Assembly: GCA_016715405.1 (NCBI GenBank)
Contig: JADKAE010000042.1
Location: forward strand, 1 to 21,152
Direction: 5' to 3'
Origin: Saprospiraceae bacterium
Lineage (GTDB): Bacteria; Bacteroidota; Bacteroidia; Chitinophagales; Saprospiraceae
Length of the DNA stretch: 21,152 nucleotides
Position 1 is the stretch's first letter. Each line of letters starts with the position of its first letter. Positions 1 to 6,079 of this stretch are shown one piece after another. The position numbers and the translations under genes are program-made. Under the pieces are notes generated by a model. It worked only from the letters and a program-made list of their open reading frames with translations. It ran no database searches and was not told the DNA's origin.

Positions 1-354
1 AATAGTCTAAAGTGTTTCCACAACGACTACTATCGGTTCTTACTACACAAAGTTTCTCTAGCTAGTCTGTTTGACTAACAGAGACTCTGTTTGGAGTACA
101 ATAGAATACTACACTTACCATTTCTTAGCCTCACAGGACTAAGTCTGACTAAGTATAGAAGCAGTTTTATAAAGACTTGCTTAGGTCTTATTACATTAAA
201 AAAAGAGATAAACTAGTATTGTTTGAGGCCACTTAACTAGTATAAGCCCTTACACGTTTAGCATCTTACGATGCTTGAGGAATTGTGTGCTACCTCAACG
301 TTTTGGTTACATGTGCTGCTTAAAGCAGCTTACAATTAAGACAGGTTAATAAAT
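1..354. other. Non-coding stretch with short hairpins and a direct repeat
   Basis: No open frame of useful length is seen on either strand, and no tRNA T-loop signature was found. The stretch holds several small inverted repeats: AGCATC/GATGCT at 260-275 and GCTGC/GCAGC at 314-328, with an imperfect one near 64-86. The 9-base word AACTAGTAT occurs twice, at 211-219 and 235-243, a 24-base period. It lies just beyond the terminator of the leftward gene, so it could be the leader or control region of the next leftward unit, but no TAnnTTTG promoter was found on either strand. Function unknown. Confidence 0.4.
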
Positions 355-389
355 AAAAAACTTAGTATGGCCTAACGCCATACTAAGTT
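355..389 (-). terminator. Rho-independent terminator of the leftward gene
   Basis: Bases 359-371 and 377-389 form a perfect 13-bp inverted repeat around the five-base loop CTAAC. In the leftward transcript the stem is followed by six U residues (A355-A360 on the + strand). This is a textbook intrinsic terminator. The TAG stop of the leftward gene lies in the loop (374-372), so the last codons of the gene form one arm of the stem. Confidence 0.85.
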
Positions 390-614
390 AACACCAGCAA
401 GATCTTGCAAGGCGACTACATCGCCTTCTGCAAGCTTGGTTTTACCAACTTGCAGCAATGCAGTTTGGTAAACCTCACCAATTACAGGATGATCTGTAGG
501 CTGATTCTGTTTCAGAATCATATAGGTATTGCCATTTTTTGGCGATACGCTGATTCGCGTAACTACACAAGTTGCCTCGACTTGTGTAGCTTTAGCTGTA
601 TTTTTTCCAGCCAT
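372..614 (-). CDS. Small leftward protein of unknown function
   Basis: This encodes 80 residues starting MAGKNTAKATQ. A longer reading from a TTG at 626 exists, but ATG at 614 is the more natural start. The predicted protein alternates hydrophobic and polar residues (CVVTRISVSP, TYMILKQN, EVYQTALLQV), suggesting a small beta-barrel, perhaps an OB-like fold. That is only an impression and no family was recognised. It is the only leftward gene in the window and is transcribed away from the virion genes, as expected for a gene bordering the opposite arm of a crAss-like genome. It ends in its own terminator. No Shine-Dalgarno site is visible. Confidence 0.7.
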   Translation of the reverse strand: MAGKNTAKATQVEATCVVTRISVSPKNGNTYMILKQNQPTDHPVIGEVYQTALLQVGKTKLAEGDVVALQDLAGVNLVWR

Positions 615-634
615 GATTTTTGTCAATTTAGTCT

Positions 635-667
635 GGGGGGTAACTCCCCGCCAATGTCGTAGGCGGG
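635..667 (-). promoter_or_regulatory. Two competing hairpins in the 5' leader of the leftward gene
   Basis: CCCGCC (647-652) pairs perfectly with GGCGGG (662-667) across a nine-base loop. GGGG within 635-640 can instead pair with CCCC at 646-649. The two stems share the 647-649 bases, so only one can form at a time. They sit 20 to 55 bases upstream of the leftward start codon at 614. They may be a leader control element; this is inferred from structure only. Confidence 0.3.
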
Positions 668-724
668 TGTAGATTTGGTTTGCCTGATTTACCTAGCAAG
701 TCCCTCAAAATAATCACTTATATA

Positions 725-755
725 TTTGCTTGTTATTTTCTTTATCTTATCTTTG
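725..755 (+). promoter_or_regulatory. Bacteroidota-type promoter
   Basis: TTTG at 725-728, a 19-base spacer and TATCTTTG at 748-755 match the -33 (TTTG) and -7 (TAnnTTTG) elements of the Bacteroides primary sigma factor. Transcription would begin near 759-761, giving a leader of roughly 23 bases before the ATG at 783. It is the first rightward promoter in the window. Confidence 0.7.
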
Positions 756-782
756 TACTATTATTTAATAAACTATATCAAC

Positions 783-1290
783 ATGGGTTATATGTACCCA
801 AATCAAAAACTTAGTCAATGGTAAACTATATATTGGTAAAACCGTTGGTTACAAGCAAAGAAAATATGATCATTTTAAATTACTGAAAGCCAAGAAACAT
901 ATGCTTTTCACTTACAAAATGCTTATAACAAATACGGAGTTAATAGTTTCGAGATGTCTATAGTAGAAGATAATTCGAGGCCATGATATACTATCTCAAA
1001 AGAATATATTATATTAATCTCTATAATACTTTAAATCAAGTTTGGTTATAATAGTCAAAGAGCCAACTGGAAATGCTATATCAAAATACAAATCGATCAG
1101 ATGCAAAACAACATTTAAGAAATCCGTAACTAAAAACCACGCCTCCAAAAGACAAGCCCGTTTATGTACTAAATCTTAACACAGGTGAATTACACTATAT
1201 AATAAACGCAAAGATATATCTAAAGAATTAGTTGGTAATAGAAATAGAAACTATAGACTTGGTTATGCAGTATTCCAAGACTTCACTTAG
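783..1290 (+). pseudogene. GIY-YIG homing endonuclease, frame-broken
   Basis: Reading across frames gives a clear GIY-YIG nuclease. It opens MGYMY (783-797), then KLYIGKT (823-843), LQNAYNKYG (912-938), a stretch ending in the acidic SIVEDNS, then YYINLYNTLNQ and GYNSQRANW. A C-terminal part (NLNTGELHYI, then KDISKELVGNRNRNYRLGYAV) resembles the NUMOD-type DNA-binding repeats of homing nucleases. The catalytic N-terminal tyrosines are present. About six frame breaks occur within 500 bases: near 798 (an extra C in CCC), 900-912, 985-1000, 1045, 1090-1110 and 1205-1215. This is denser than in neighbouring genes, so true decay on top of sequence error is likely. It lies right behind a strong promoter. 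Confidence 0.75.
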
Positions 1291-1346
1291 ACCACTATAA
1301 ACTAGCGTATACTAAATATAACAACTACTTACAAACACAGATTCCT

Positions 1347-1511
1347 ATGATTACCTATATCAGAGTATATAACGATGCAGAAGAGCATATCTTTACTAGC
1401 TACCATAAAGTATCACAGTTTTTGTATAAAACGGCTTCTGGTATACCCCAAGTCTGTAAATGTATAGAAACAGAGATTAAGATGAAAGGATATTTCATAT
1501 CCCTACAGTAA
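1347..1511 (+). CDS. Short NUMOD-like fragment associated with the homing endonuclease
   Basis: An intact 54-residue frame begins MITYIRVYND and ends KGYFISLQ. The pattern (short strand, then HKVSQFL helix, then VCKCIETEIKMKGYFIS) resembles the NUMOD or IENR-type DNA-binding modules found at the C-termini of homing endonucleases, where a helix-turn-helix is followed by a G-Y-aromatic end. It lies 56 bases behind the broken GIY-YIG gene. It may be the detached last repeat of that protein or an independent remnant. Family call is by pattern only. Confidence 0.5.
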   Translation: MITYIRVYNDAEEHIFTSYHKVSQFLYKTASGIPQVCKCIETEIKMKGYFISLQ

Positions 1512-1541
1512 GCTTAAACCTTACTACACAACTACAAAATA

Positions 1542-1605
1542 TATACCAGATCGGGTATAGTCTATACTAAATTTACTCTGTTTATACCCTACCGGGGGTA
1601 TCTTT
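1542..1605 (+). terminator. Tandem hairpins, possible terminator
   Basis: TATACC (1542-1547) pairs with GGTATA (1554-1559), and ATACCC (1584-1589) pairs with GGGTAT (1596-1601). The second stem is followed by CTTTTC, a weak U-tract. The pair separates the homing-endonuclease remnant from the next promoter at 1628, a sensible place for termination, but the U-tract is poor. Confidence 0.45.
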
Positions 1606-1627
1606 TCATATTATTTTGACGGGGGTA

Positions 1628-1658
1628 TTGACTTTATAAGTATTTGTGCGTATATTTG
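1628..1658 (+). promoter_or_regulatory. Bacteroidota-type promoter of the small-gene operon
   Basis: TTG at 1628-1630, a 20-base spacer and TATATTTG at 1651-1658 fit the -33/-7 consensus of Bacteroidota. Transcription would start near 1662, about 20 bases before the ATG at 1682. The leader contains TTAAAACAAC (1666-1675), a word also found before other genes here. It probably drives the long rightward operon. Confidence 0.75.
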
Positions 1659-1681
1659 CAGTTCATTAAAACAACTAACAT

Positions 1682-1891
1682 ATGTTTACCTTTAACACAA
1701 AGAAGTACAAGATACTCATATCATTTACACATATGAGTGTAACTAAACTAGAAACAGGTTATCCTATCTCGTTTTATGATACTAGTACTGGAGAGTATAG
1801 ACAAGATAAGAACAAACCGTTTATTATTAAGACGATAGTGTATACAGGAAAACCCAGTTTAAAATTATTCTTTAACTATTTATTTGCATGA
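1682..1891 (+). CDS. Hypothetical protein, first gene of the small-gene operon
   Basis: This is a 69-residue frame starting MFTFNTKKYKILISF directly behind a good promoter. It is basic and beta-rich at the N-terminus (ILISFTHMSV, YPISFYDTSTGEY) and ends in a hydrophobic, aromatic tail (LKLFFNYLFA). No domain was recognised. The following gene starts three bases after its TGA stop. The position as leader gene of an operon and the promoter make translation likely; the function is unknown. Confidence 0.6.
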   Translation: MFTFNTKKYKILISFTHMSVTKLETGYPISFYDTSTGEYRQDKNKPFIIKTIVYTGKPSLKLFFNYLFA

Positions 1892-1893
1892 CT

Positions 1894-2066
1894 ATGAAAT
1901 CAGTTGGATTCTTTAGTTTACTTACTCTGGTGTTTATAACACTTAAACTAACTGAAGTTATTACTTGGTCGTGGTGGTTTGTACTAGCACCAGTATTACT
2001 ATTGTAGTAGTTGCTATTATACTAGCCGTTATGCTAGCATTTAACATATCTAATAAGACGTTATGA
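1894..2066 (+). CDS. Small two-helix membrane protein, Fragile-X-F-like phage family (one frame break)
   Basis: The reconstructed product is about 57 residues: MKSVGFFSLLTLVFITLKLTEVITWSWW up to residue 28, then FVLAPVLLL, a break near 2007, and VVVAIILAVMLAF. The K-L-T-x-V-I-x-W-S-W-W signature is typical of the small phage proteins annotated as transmembrane Fragile-X-F proteins, whose role is unknown. Two hydrophobic segments (residues 5-17 and about 29-50) predict an inner-membrane hairpin. In the first frame it stops at TAG (2008); restoring one base carries it to TGA at 2064-2066, which overlaps the next ATG by the usual ATGA arrangement. That overlap supports the reconstruction. Confidence 0.65.
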
Positions 2067-2248
2067 TAGAGCATTATAAAAATGGTAATGAGCCTACTCT
2101 ACTTATAGTAGATGCTGATTACAGTATATTCAGAGAAGTAATTCATCTGGATAAACTTAGTAAAGAAGATTTTATATTAAGATATCCACTAACTCCAGAA
2201 GAAGTGGAGATAATATTTAAATACTATCAGGATAATGAAACTAGATGA
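2063..2248 (+). CDS. Hypothetical small protein
   Basis: A 61-residue acidic protein beginning MIEHYKNGNEPTLLIVDADY. It overlaps the membrane protein before it (ATGA) and the gene after it by 14 bases, the pattern of translationally coupled phage genes. Residues 35-55 (SKEDFILRYPLTPEEVEIIFK) look like a helix-turn-helix-length alpha pair, but no motif is diagnostic. Function unknown. Confidence 0.65.
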   Translation: MIEHYKNGNEPTLLIVDADYSIFREVIHLDKLSKEDFILRYPLTPEEVEIIFKYYQDNETR

Positions 2249-2426
2249 TTTTCTTAAACTATATGGTATTACACACATAGCATATGAGCATTGTCAACTA
2301 ACAGAAGAGTCTATTCTTAGCTATGTAGGAACTTCGGAACAGGAGATTAAGCAAGACTTAACTTTAGACTATACTGGTAAATGGAAGAATAACCGCTACT
2401 ATACGGATACTACTACTTTTATATAA
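2235..2426 (+). CDS. Hypothetical small protein
   Basis: A 63-residue frame starting MKLDDFLKLYGITHIAYEH. The first half is probably helical (DDFLKLYG, EESILSYVG, EQEIKQDL) and the second half polar and aromatic (YTGKWKNNRYYTDTTTF). It overlaps its upstream neighbour by 14 bases and is followed 19 bases later by the next start. No family recognised. Confidence 0.6.
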   Translation: MKLDDFLKLYGITHIAYEHCQLTEESILSYVGTSEQEIKQDLTLDYTGKWKNNRYYTDTTTFI

Positions 2427-2445
2427 TAGAGCAACTAGATAAACT

Positions 2446-2685
2446 ATGATACACAAAGTTAAACTTAGTAGGGAGCTACTAGAAGGCGCTGGTACAATAT
2501 GGAATCTGGAAACGGATATTACATCAGAGGCTTATATCTATTATTTTTACCCCCCAAGTATGAGTAAGGAGGAGGGATATGTAGTAATGACATCCTTTTA
2601 TATCCTTATAGATTCAATTCTACATTATATGATACACAAAGATATTTTCAATTTGGATGTAATACCAGAATTTGTTAAACCATGA
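2446..2685 (+). CDS. Hypothetical small protein
   Basis: A 79-residue frame starting MIHKVKLSRELLEGAG. It contains an aromatic beta-like stretch (EAYIYYFYPPSM), followed by a probable helix (YVVMTSFYILIDSILHYMIHK). The mid-protein hydrophobic segment is short and interrupted by acidic residues, so a membrane segment is doubtful. The stop overlaps a following ATG (ATGA). No family recognised. Confidence 0.6.
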   Translation: MIHKVKLSRELLEGAGTIWNLETDITSEAYIYYFYPPSMSKEEGYVVMTSFYILIDSILHYMIHKDIFNLDVIPEFVKP

Positions 2686-2759
2686 GAAGCCCCATACACA
2701 ATAGTTTTGACATTTCCAAATTTTTTAACAACTTTCTTTTTAGTAAAAAGTGTATTTAA
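2682..2759 (+). CDS. Possible 25-residue peptide
   Basis: A short frame starts in an ATGA overlap with the preceding gene, beginning MRSPIHNSFDISKFF, and ends at TAA 2757-2759. The overlap is the only argument for it; an indel could also have cut a longer product. The 65 bases behind it are very A+T-rich (TATATATATT repeats near 2787-2808) and carry no recognisable promoter. Confidence 0.25.
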   Translation: MRSPIHNSFDISKFFNNFLFSKKCI

Positions 2760-2824
2760 TAGGTACACCTATAGATATTTATAGTTATATATATTATATA
2801 TATTACACAAAAAGCTAAAATACC

Positions 2825-3252
2825 ATGATTTACCCTATAATTAGAGAAGATAAGAAGACTAAGTTGTTAATAGAGTATATTCCTGAACCAAACTATGTAG
2901 TCGGAATAGATCCTTATGATACAACTAAAGAAAGTTCTTCTTTTAGTATACCCTCAATTAAGTCAGAGCAATACAAACTGGAATTAAAACCCATGTATTT
3001 AAAACTAAATTCTCTACCAAGAAGTTTGAACCAAATCATATAACCAGATATTTCTCTAGATGATAAGACTTATGTAGATGTTAGAGTAGTATCTAATATT
3101 ACGGAGATTTAGGAGTTGTTTTGTATGGGTTATAAGGAAGTGTATGGAGACACTCAATTTGGAGGAAAAAAGTTGTTATGGGTATAACTTACTATGATGA
3201 ATATATTGAATCAGTACTAAAACGATTTGCATTAAAAGCAATACAATTATGA
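2825..3252 (+). CDS. Conserved-looking unknown protein with a GIDPYD motif (several frame breaks)
   Basis: The first frame gives 72 residues (MIYPIIREDKKTKLLIEY...) and stops at 3043. Coding-like sequence continues in other frames: KKFEPNHITRYFSR, DDKTYVDVRVVSNITEI, ELFCMGYKEVYGDTQFGGKK, and TYYDEYIESVLKRFALKAIQL split across the end, reaching TGA 3250-3252 in an ATGA overlap with the next gene. About 140 residues in all, with breaks near 3010, 3055, 3115 and 3190. YVVGIDPYD (residues 24-32) resembles the first acidic motif of the crAss-type terminase nuclease (VGLDPY in TerL at 12152), but no other nuclease motif was seen. Function unknown. Confidence 0.5.
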
Positions 3253-3632
3253 AATTAAACACGATGTTTGTCAACTCCTTTGAAGAGGAGTCTTTTTGGT
3301 ACAAGTTTCTAACCATAGTAGAAACTAAGTTAGATGATCCTACGAAGATGTTATCTCATAAAGAGAAGGAATTACTTAGTTATGTACTAGCAGGTGATCC
3401 ATACAAGGATTACTTTAAGGGTACTAGACGACAAGAAGTGTTGAATCACTTCCATATGTCTAACTCACAACTAAGTCAAACGAGAAGTAAACTAAACAGA
3501 AAAGGCTGGCTAGACGATATGTTTTTAACCCGGTCTATACGAAATGTGCAAAAAGAGTTTAAAAAATTACAACAATCTGGTAACACAGACTTGGAGATCA
3601 TGCTTACATTTGTGCTAAGATTAAAATCTTAG
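3249..3632 (+). CDS. Helix-turn-helix DNA-binding protein candidate
   Basis: A 127-residue intact protein. Residues 36-95 read as a helical domain: LSHKEKELLSYVLAG, then TRRQEVLNHFHMSNSQLSQ with the turn, then TRSKLNRKGWL. This is the layout of a winged or simple HTH with a recognition helix followed by R-K-G-W-L, common in small HTH proteins of Bacteroidota phages that sit beside an HU/IHF-like gene. It is coupled by ATGA to the gene before it and lies 10 kb upstream of the capsid gene, so a role in transcription of the late arm is plausible but inferred. It ends in TAG eight bases before the next ATG. Confidence 0.6.
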   Translation: MKLNTMFVNSFEEESFWYKFLTIVETKLDDPTKMLSHKEKELLSYVLAGDPYKDYFKGTRRQEVLNHFHMSNSQLSQTRSKLNRKGWLDDMFLTRSIRNVQKEFKKLQQSGNTDLEIMLTFVLRLKS

Positions 3633-3639
3633 ATTCATT

Positions 3640-3837
3640 ATGAAGGAATTACTAGATGAGTTTATTGCAAACTGTAAGCAGATTGATAACTTTATTTTAT
3701 CACCTGCTGGATATGCTTTACTAAAAGAGGAGTTGAATATAGATGTACTTGATGAGATACATCGTTATAAGAAGATTCCTATCAAAGTAAAAGCAGGTCA
3801 GCAAGAAGATGTATTCATAGATGGACATTGCGGATGA
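3640..3837 (+). CDS. Hypothetical small protein
   Basis: A 65-residue frame starting MKELLDEFIANCKQ. The N-terminal half is probably helical (ELLDEFIANCKQID, AGYALLKEEL) and the C-terminal half short and basic (RYKKIPIKVKAG). It overlaps the HU/IHF-like gene by 17 bases, indicating coupling between the HTH gene, this gene and the next. No family recognised. Confidence 0.6.
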   Translation: MKELLDEFIANCKQIDNFILSPAGYALLKEELNIDVLDEIHRYKKIPIKVKAGQQEDVFIDGHCG

Positions 3838-4714
3838 AGTAGCCAAGCGTACTGGATTACCTAAAGAGCAGGTAGAAGCAATTATTAATGACTTATGGAC
3901 AGGTGTTAAGTATTACTTTTACAAGCCACATGAAGCCAAGTACGGAGTTATGATAAACGGCTTGGTAAAGATGAAACTAAGAAGAGGTAAAATTGTTAAG
4001 ATGTTAGAATATCTTGAACCGAAGCAAGGCGAGAGATACGATTATTTAAAAAAATATTGGACAGATGTCCTTACAAATTTAAACAAATATGGAAATCTAA
4101 AAGGAAAGAACAAACTTAAAAGTATTACAGCGCATGATATTGCGTATGAGGGTATAGAAAAACCTGCTGCTATTTATTTTCAGACTCCACATGATGAAGC
4201 TATTCCTAACACGTTTCTGGAAGATGCTGCTAAGAGTATGGAAGCTGTTCAAGGTAGTGAAGCTACTATCAGGGCAAACTACAATAACAACATTACAAAC
4301 TTAGACCCACGTTACACTTGTCTTATTCCTCTTACCTCGTATATTGTACGAATACATATACTTGAAGATCAGGTTAAGAAAATTGGAGAGTCAAGTATAA
4401 TCTTACCTACGAATACTTGGGCACGCAAACAAACTAATGCTGGTACTATTGGTGATAAGATTATAGACCCCTTCCGATTTAAAGCTACTGCTGTTATTGT
4501 AGCTGTACCAGAATTTGAGAAACAGTTACAACCCGGTATGATAGTGCATATAGTTAAACCACGTCCTATCGTTGATGGAGATAGCATTGTAGGTTTTACT
4601 AATGAATATGTACACCCTGATTATAATGATTCCCAAGTACCGCAGACACCAACTGATATAGATTTTGGATATGCTATTATTTCACGTCAGGAAATTAAAG
4701 TTATTGTACGATGA
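3821..4714 (+). CDS. HU/IHF-like DNA-binding domain fused to a GroES-like co-chaperonin domain
   Basis: One 297-residue frame. Residues 1-55 follow the HU/IHF layout: helix (IADEVAKRTGLP), helix (KEQVEAIINDLWTGVKYYFY), then the strand GVMINGLVKMKLR that corresponds to the conserved 'V.I.G.G.F' strand. IHF-type proteins are known in crAss-like phages. Residues 169-296 resemble the GroES fold: PLTSYIVRIHILED (first strand), SSIILPTNT (the 'GIVLP' strand), FKATAVIVAVP (the 'G.V.AVG' strand), QPGMIVHIV (the 'KVGD.V' strand) and IISRQEIKVIV (the closing strand). A GroES-like phage protein, as T4 gp31, could help the host chaperonin fold the capsid protein. The fusion may be real, or two genes may have been joined by a sequence error near residues 60-165. 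The domain calls are from pattern alone. Confidence 0.6.
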   Translation: MDIADEVAKRTGLPKEQVEAIINDLWTGVKYYFYKPHEAKYGVMINGLVKMKLRRGKIVKMLEYLEPKQGERYDYLKKYWTDVLTNLNKYGNLKGKNKLKSITAHDIAYEGIEKPAAIYFQTPHDEAIPNTFLEDAAKSMEAVQGSEATIRANYNNNITNLDPRYTCLIPLTSYIVRIHILEDQVKKIGESSIILPTNTWARKQTNAGTIGDKIIDPFRFKATAVIVAVPEFEKQLQPGMIVHIVKPRPIVDGDSIVGFTNEYVHPDYNDSQVPQTPTDIDFGYAIISRQEIKVIVR

Positions 4715-5346
4715 AAATCAAAGACTTTTTATATATAATTACTATCTTCGTCACGGCTATACTAGCTATGATGAATAGTTGTAATGGTGGTAAGCTAAAA
4801 AAAGATTACTCTAATCTACTTAAAGATTACACACAAGTAGAACAGACTGCTGCCAATCTATCAGTACAATTGGATAGTGTAAAAGCTATACCACCTGATA
4901 CAGTTGTTGAATACAAAACCCGTATAGTTACCAAGACTCGTATACTACCCATGTACGATACAGCATTTGTAACAAATATTGACACTATTCGTTACGATAC
5001 TATTACCCAATATACCTTTTCAGAGTATAAGAATGGCGTAGCCATTGTAGATACAATTGATGTAAGGGGTGAGCTTGTATCACATAAACAGGATGTAGTA
5101 GTTACTGATACAGTTAAGACTATTTATATTAAAGAACCGGTTATAGTAGAGAAGGAAGTAATCAAAGAAGTGCCTCGTAAGTCTAGACTAGAAGTGTGGG
5201 CAGGCACTACTGTTAATGGTAACTTCAGATTTGATCCCGTACTTGGTTTCCAGTATAAAGGATTTGGTACACACATTATTAAACCGATTACACCTACATT
5301 TCAAGATGTCCAGCTTTTATTCTCAACTAAAATACGCTTTAGGTAA
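4711..5346 (+). CDS. Membrane-anchored or lipoprotein with extracytoplasmic domain
   Basis: 211 residues. A hydrophobic N-terminal segment (residues 6-21) is followed by MNSC24 and a glycine-lysine run, which fits a Bacteroidota lipoprotein signal with Cys24 as the lipidated residue, or a simple signal anchor. Residues 30-57 form a short heptad-like coil (SNLLKDYTQVEQTAANLSVQLDS), and the rest is rich in T, V and D (repeated 'DT.V' units), suggesting an extended beta-rich stalk ending in a compact module (EVWAGTTVNG...). The architecture resembles i-spanins (Rz-type), and a role in lysis is possible but unproven. It overlaps the preceding gene by ATGA and the next by 41 bases. Confidence 0.55.
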   Translation: MKIKDFLYIITIFVTAILAMMNSCNGGKLKKDYSNLLKDYTQVEQTAANLSVQLDSVKAIPPDTVVEYKTRIVTKTRILPMYDTAFVTNIDTIRYDTITQYTFSEYKNGVAIVDTIDVRGELVSHKQDVVVTDTVKTIYIKEPVIVEKEVIKEVPRKSRLEVWAGTTVNGNFRFDPVLGFQYKGFGTHIIKPITPTFQDVQLLFSTKIRFR

Positions 5347-5551
5347 TCCAATAACGATATATTACTATATACAAGGACATATCAACTGGTTTATACACGG
5401 AAGGGCTATCCTGAAGTGGTATAAGAAAAGTTTAGAGTGTCCTACTTGTTTTGAAAAAGGTATATGTATACATTGTGGATGTCCTTTTAACGAAAAAGCT
5501 TTATCAGATAAACCATGTGGAATACCAAACTCTTCGACTTTGGCAACGTAA
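5306..5551 (+). CDS. Small zinc-ribbon protein
   Basis: 81 residues from ATG 5306 (a longer frame reaches back to 5216, deep inside the preceding gene, and is less likely). Cysteines at 45, 48, 54, 57 and 59, with another at 71, form C-x2-C-x5-C-x2-C-x-C, a zinc-ribbon pattern. The N-terminal part is aromatic and hydrophobic (ITIYYYIQGHINWFIHG). Similar short Cys-rich proteins occur in Bacteroidota phages, but I know of no assigned role. The C-terminus overlaps the next gene by 37 bases, so the last residues may not be native. Confidence 0.6.
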   Translation: MSSFYSQLKYALGNPITIYYYIQGHINWFIHGRAILKWYKKSLECPTCFEKGICIHCGCPFNEKALSDKPCGIPNSSTLAT

Positions 5552-5832
5552 AGGCTAATCAGCTTGTAAGTTGTACATTTGTATACACTGGTAATAAGAG
5601 TATGTTACCACCTAGACCTGATTGTGGTTGTACTAGTACAAGAAACTTAAATAATACAATTCATGTACAATACACTGTGCCACAGATACCGGGTCATTTA
5701 CGTATACAGGGTAAGGACTTTATAGATACAAAAACTATTAAGATTCCTTTTACAGATGGTACTAGTGATTTACTAACTATTAAAATGACAGTAGTCAATG
5801 ATAAAAATACTAAACGTAGTAATGATAAATAA
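5515..5832 (+). CDS. DUF1573-like protein
   Basis: 105 residues. FDFGNV (residues 7-12), then a strand CTFVYTGNKSM, then the DCGCTST box (36-42), followed by NTIHVQY and GHLRIQGKD strands, match the arrangement of DUF1573 domains: an F-G-x-V start, an Ig-like sheet and a conserved C-G-C-T. In Bacteroidota, DUF1573 proteins are usually exported and joined to other domains. Here the domain is alone and lacks a signal peptide. It starts inside the zinc-ribbon gene and is followed by an overlapping gene. It may be a virion surface module, which is speculation; the family call is by motif. Confidence 0.6.
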   Translation: MWNTKLFDFGNVKANQLVSCTFVYTGNKSMLPPRPDCGCTSTRNLNNTIHVQYTVPQIPGHLRIQGKDFIDTKTIKIPFTDGTSDLLTIKMTVVNDKNTKRSNDK

Positions 5833-6079
5833 AGGTGAGGATACACTTGATATCTTAGCACCTGACGAAGTAATAGTACCTATGCAGATTAACTTTGATA
5901 ATTATCCTGCCATAGAGCTTCGTCCTGTAATTAATGGAGACGGTACAATTAATTTTAATCGGACTATGTTTATGTTTGGCTATCCTGATCTTAGGGAAAG
6001 TTATGTAGTAGATCATAGTTTTGAAAACATGTGTAATTTAAGACTACAATATGAGCACAGCCGTAATAATGATGTTTAG
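5822..6079 (+). CDS. Hypothetical small protein
   Basis: 85 residues from the ATG at 5822 (an in-frame ATG at 5798 would add eight). It begins MINKGEDTLDIL and contains APDEVIVPMQINFDN and NGDGTINFNRTMFMFG, a beta-rich pattern. It overlaps the DUF1573-like gene by 11 bases and the glycosyltransferase gene by 29. It ends in TAG. No family recognised; coupling suggests it belongs to the same functional cassette. Confidence 0.55.
   Translation: MINKGEDTLDILAPDEVIVPMQINFDNYPAIELRPVINGDGTINFNRTMFMFGYPDLRESYVVDHSFENMCNLRLQYEHSRNNDV

Noticed and set aside
120..190. Group I intron-like words (GACTAAGTATAG) in the left non-coding stretch
   Set aside because: No matching P, Q and R elements could be paired; the similarity is too short.
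2702..2709. TAGTTTTG as a promoter before the gene at 2825
   Set aside because: The nearest TTTG is 27 bases upstream, too far for the known spacing.
3115..3119. In-frame TAG in the broken gene at 2825-3252 (E-I-TAG-E-L), and TAG after the GIY-YIG remnant, suggesting TAG reassigned to Gln as in some crAss-like phages
   Set aside because: TerL, portal and MCP contain no internal TAG once frames are restored, and TAG is the natural stop of portal, the leftward gene and others. The standard code fits; frame breaks explain the rest.
5216..5305. Longer start for the zinc-ribbon protein
   Set aside because: It would overlap the preceding gene by 131 bases; the ATG at 5306 gives a more usual overlap.
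5574..5581. TACATTTG matching the -7 box inside the DUF1573-like gene
   Set aside because: No -33 element at a suitable distance, and it lies inside coding sequence.
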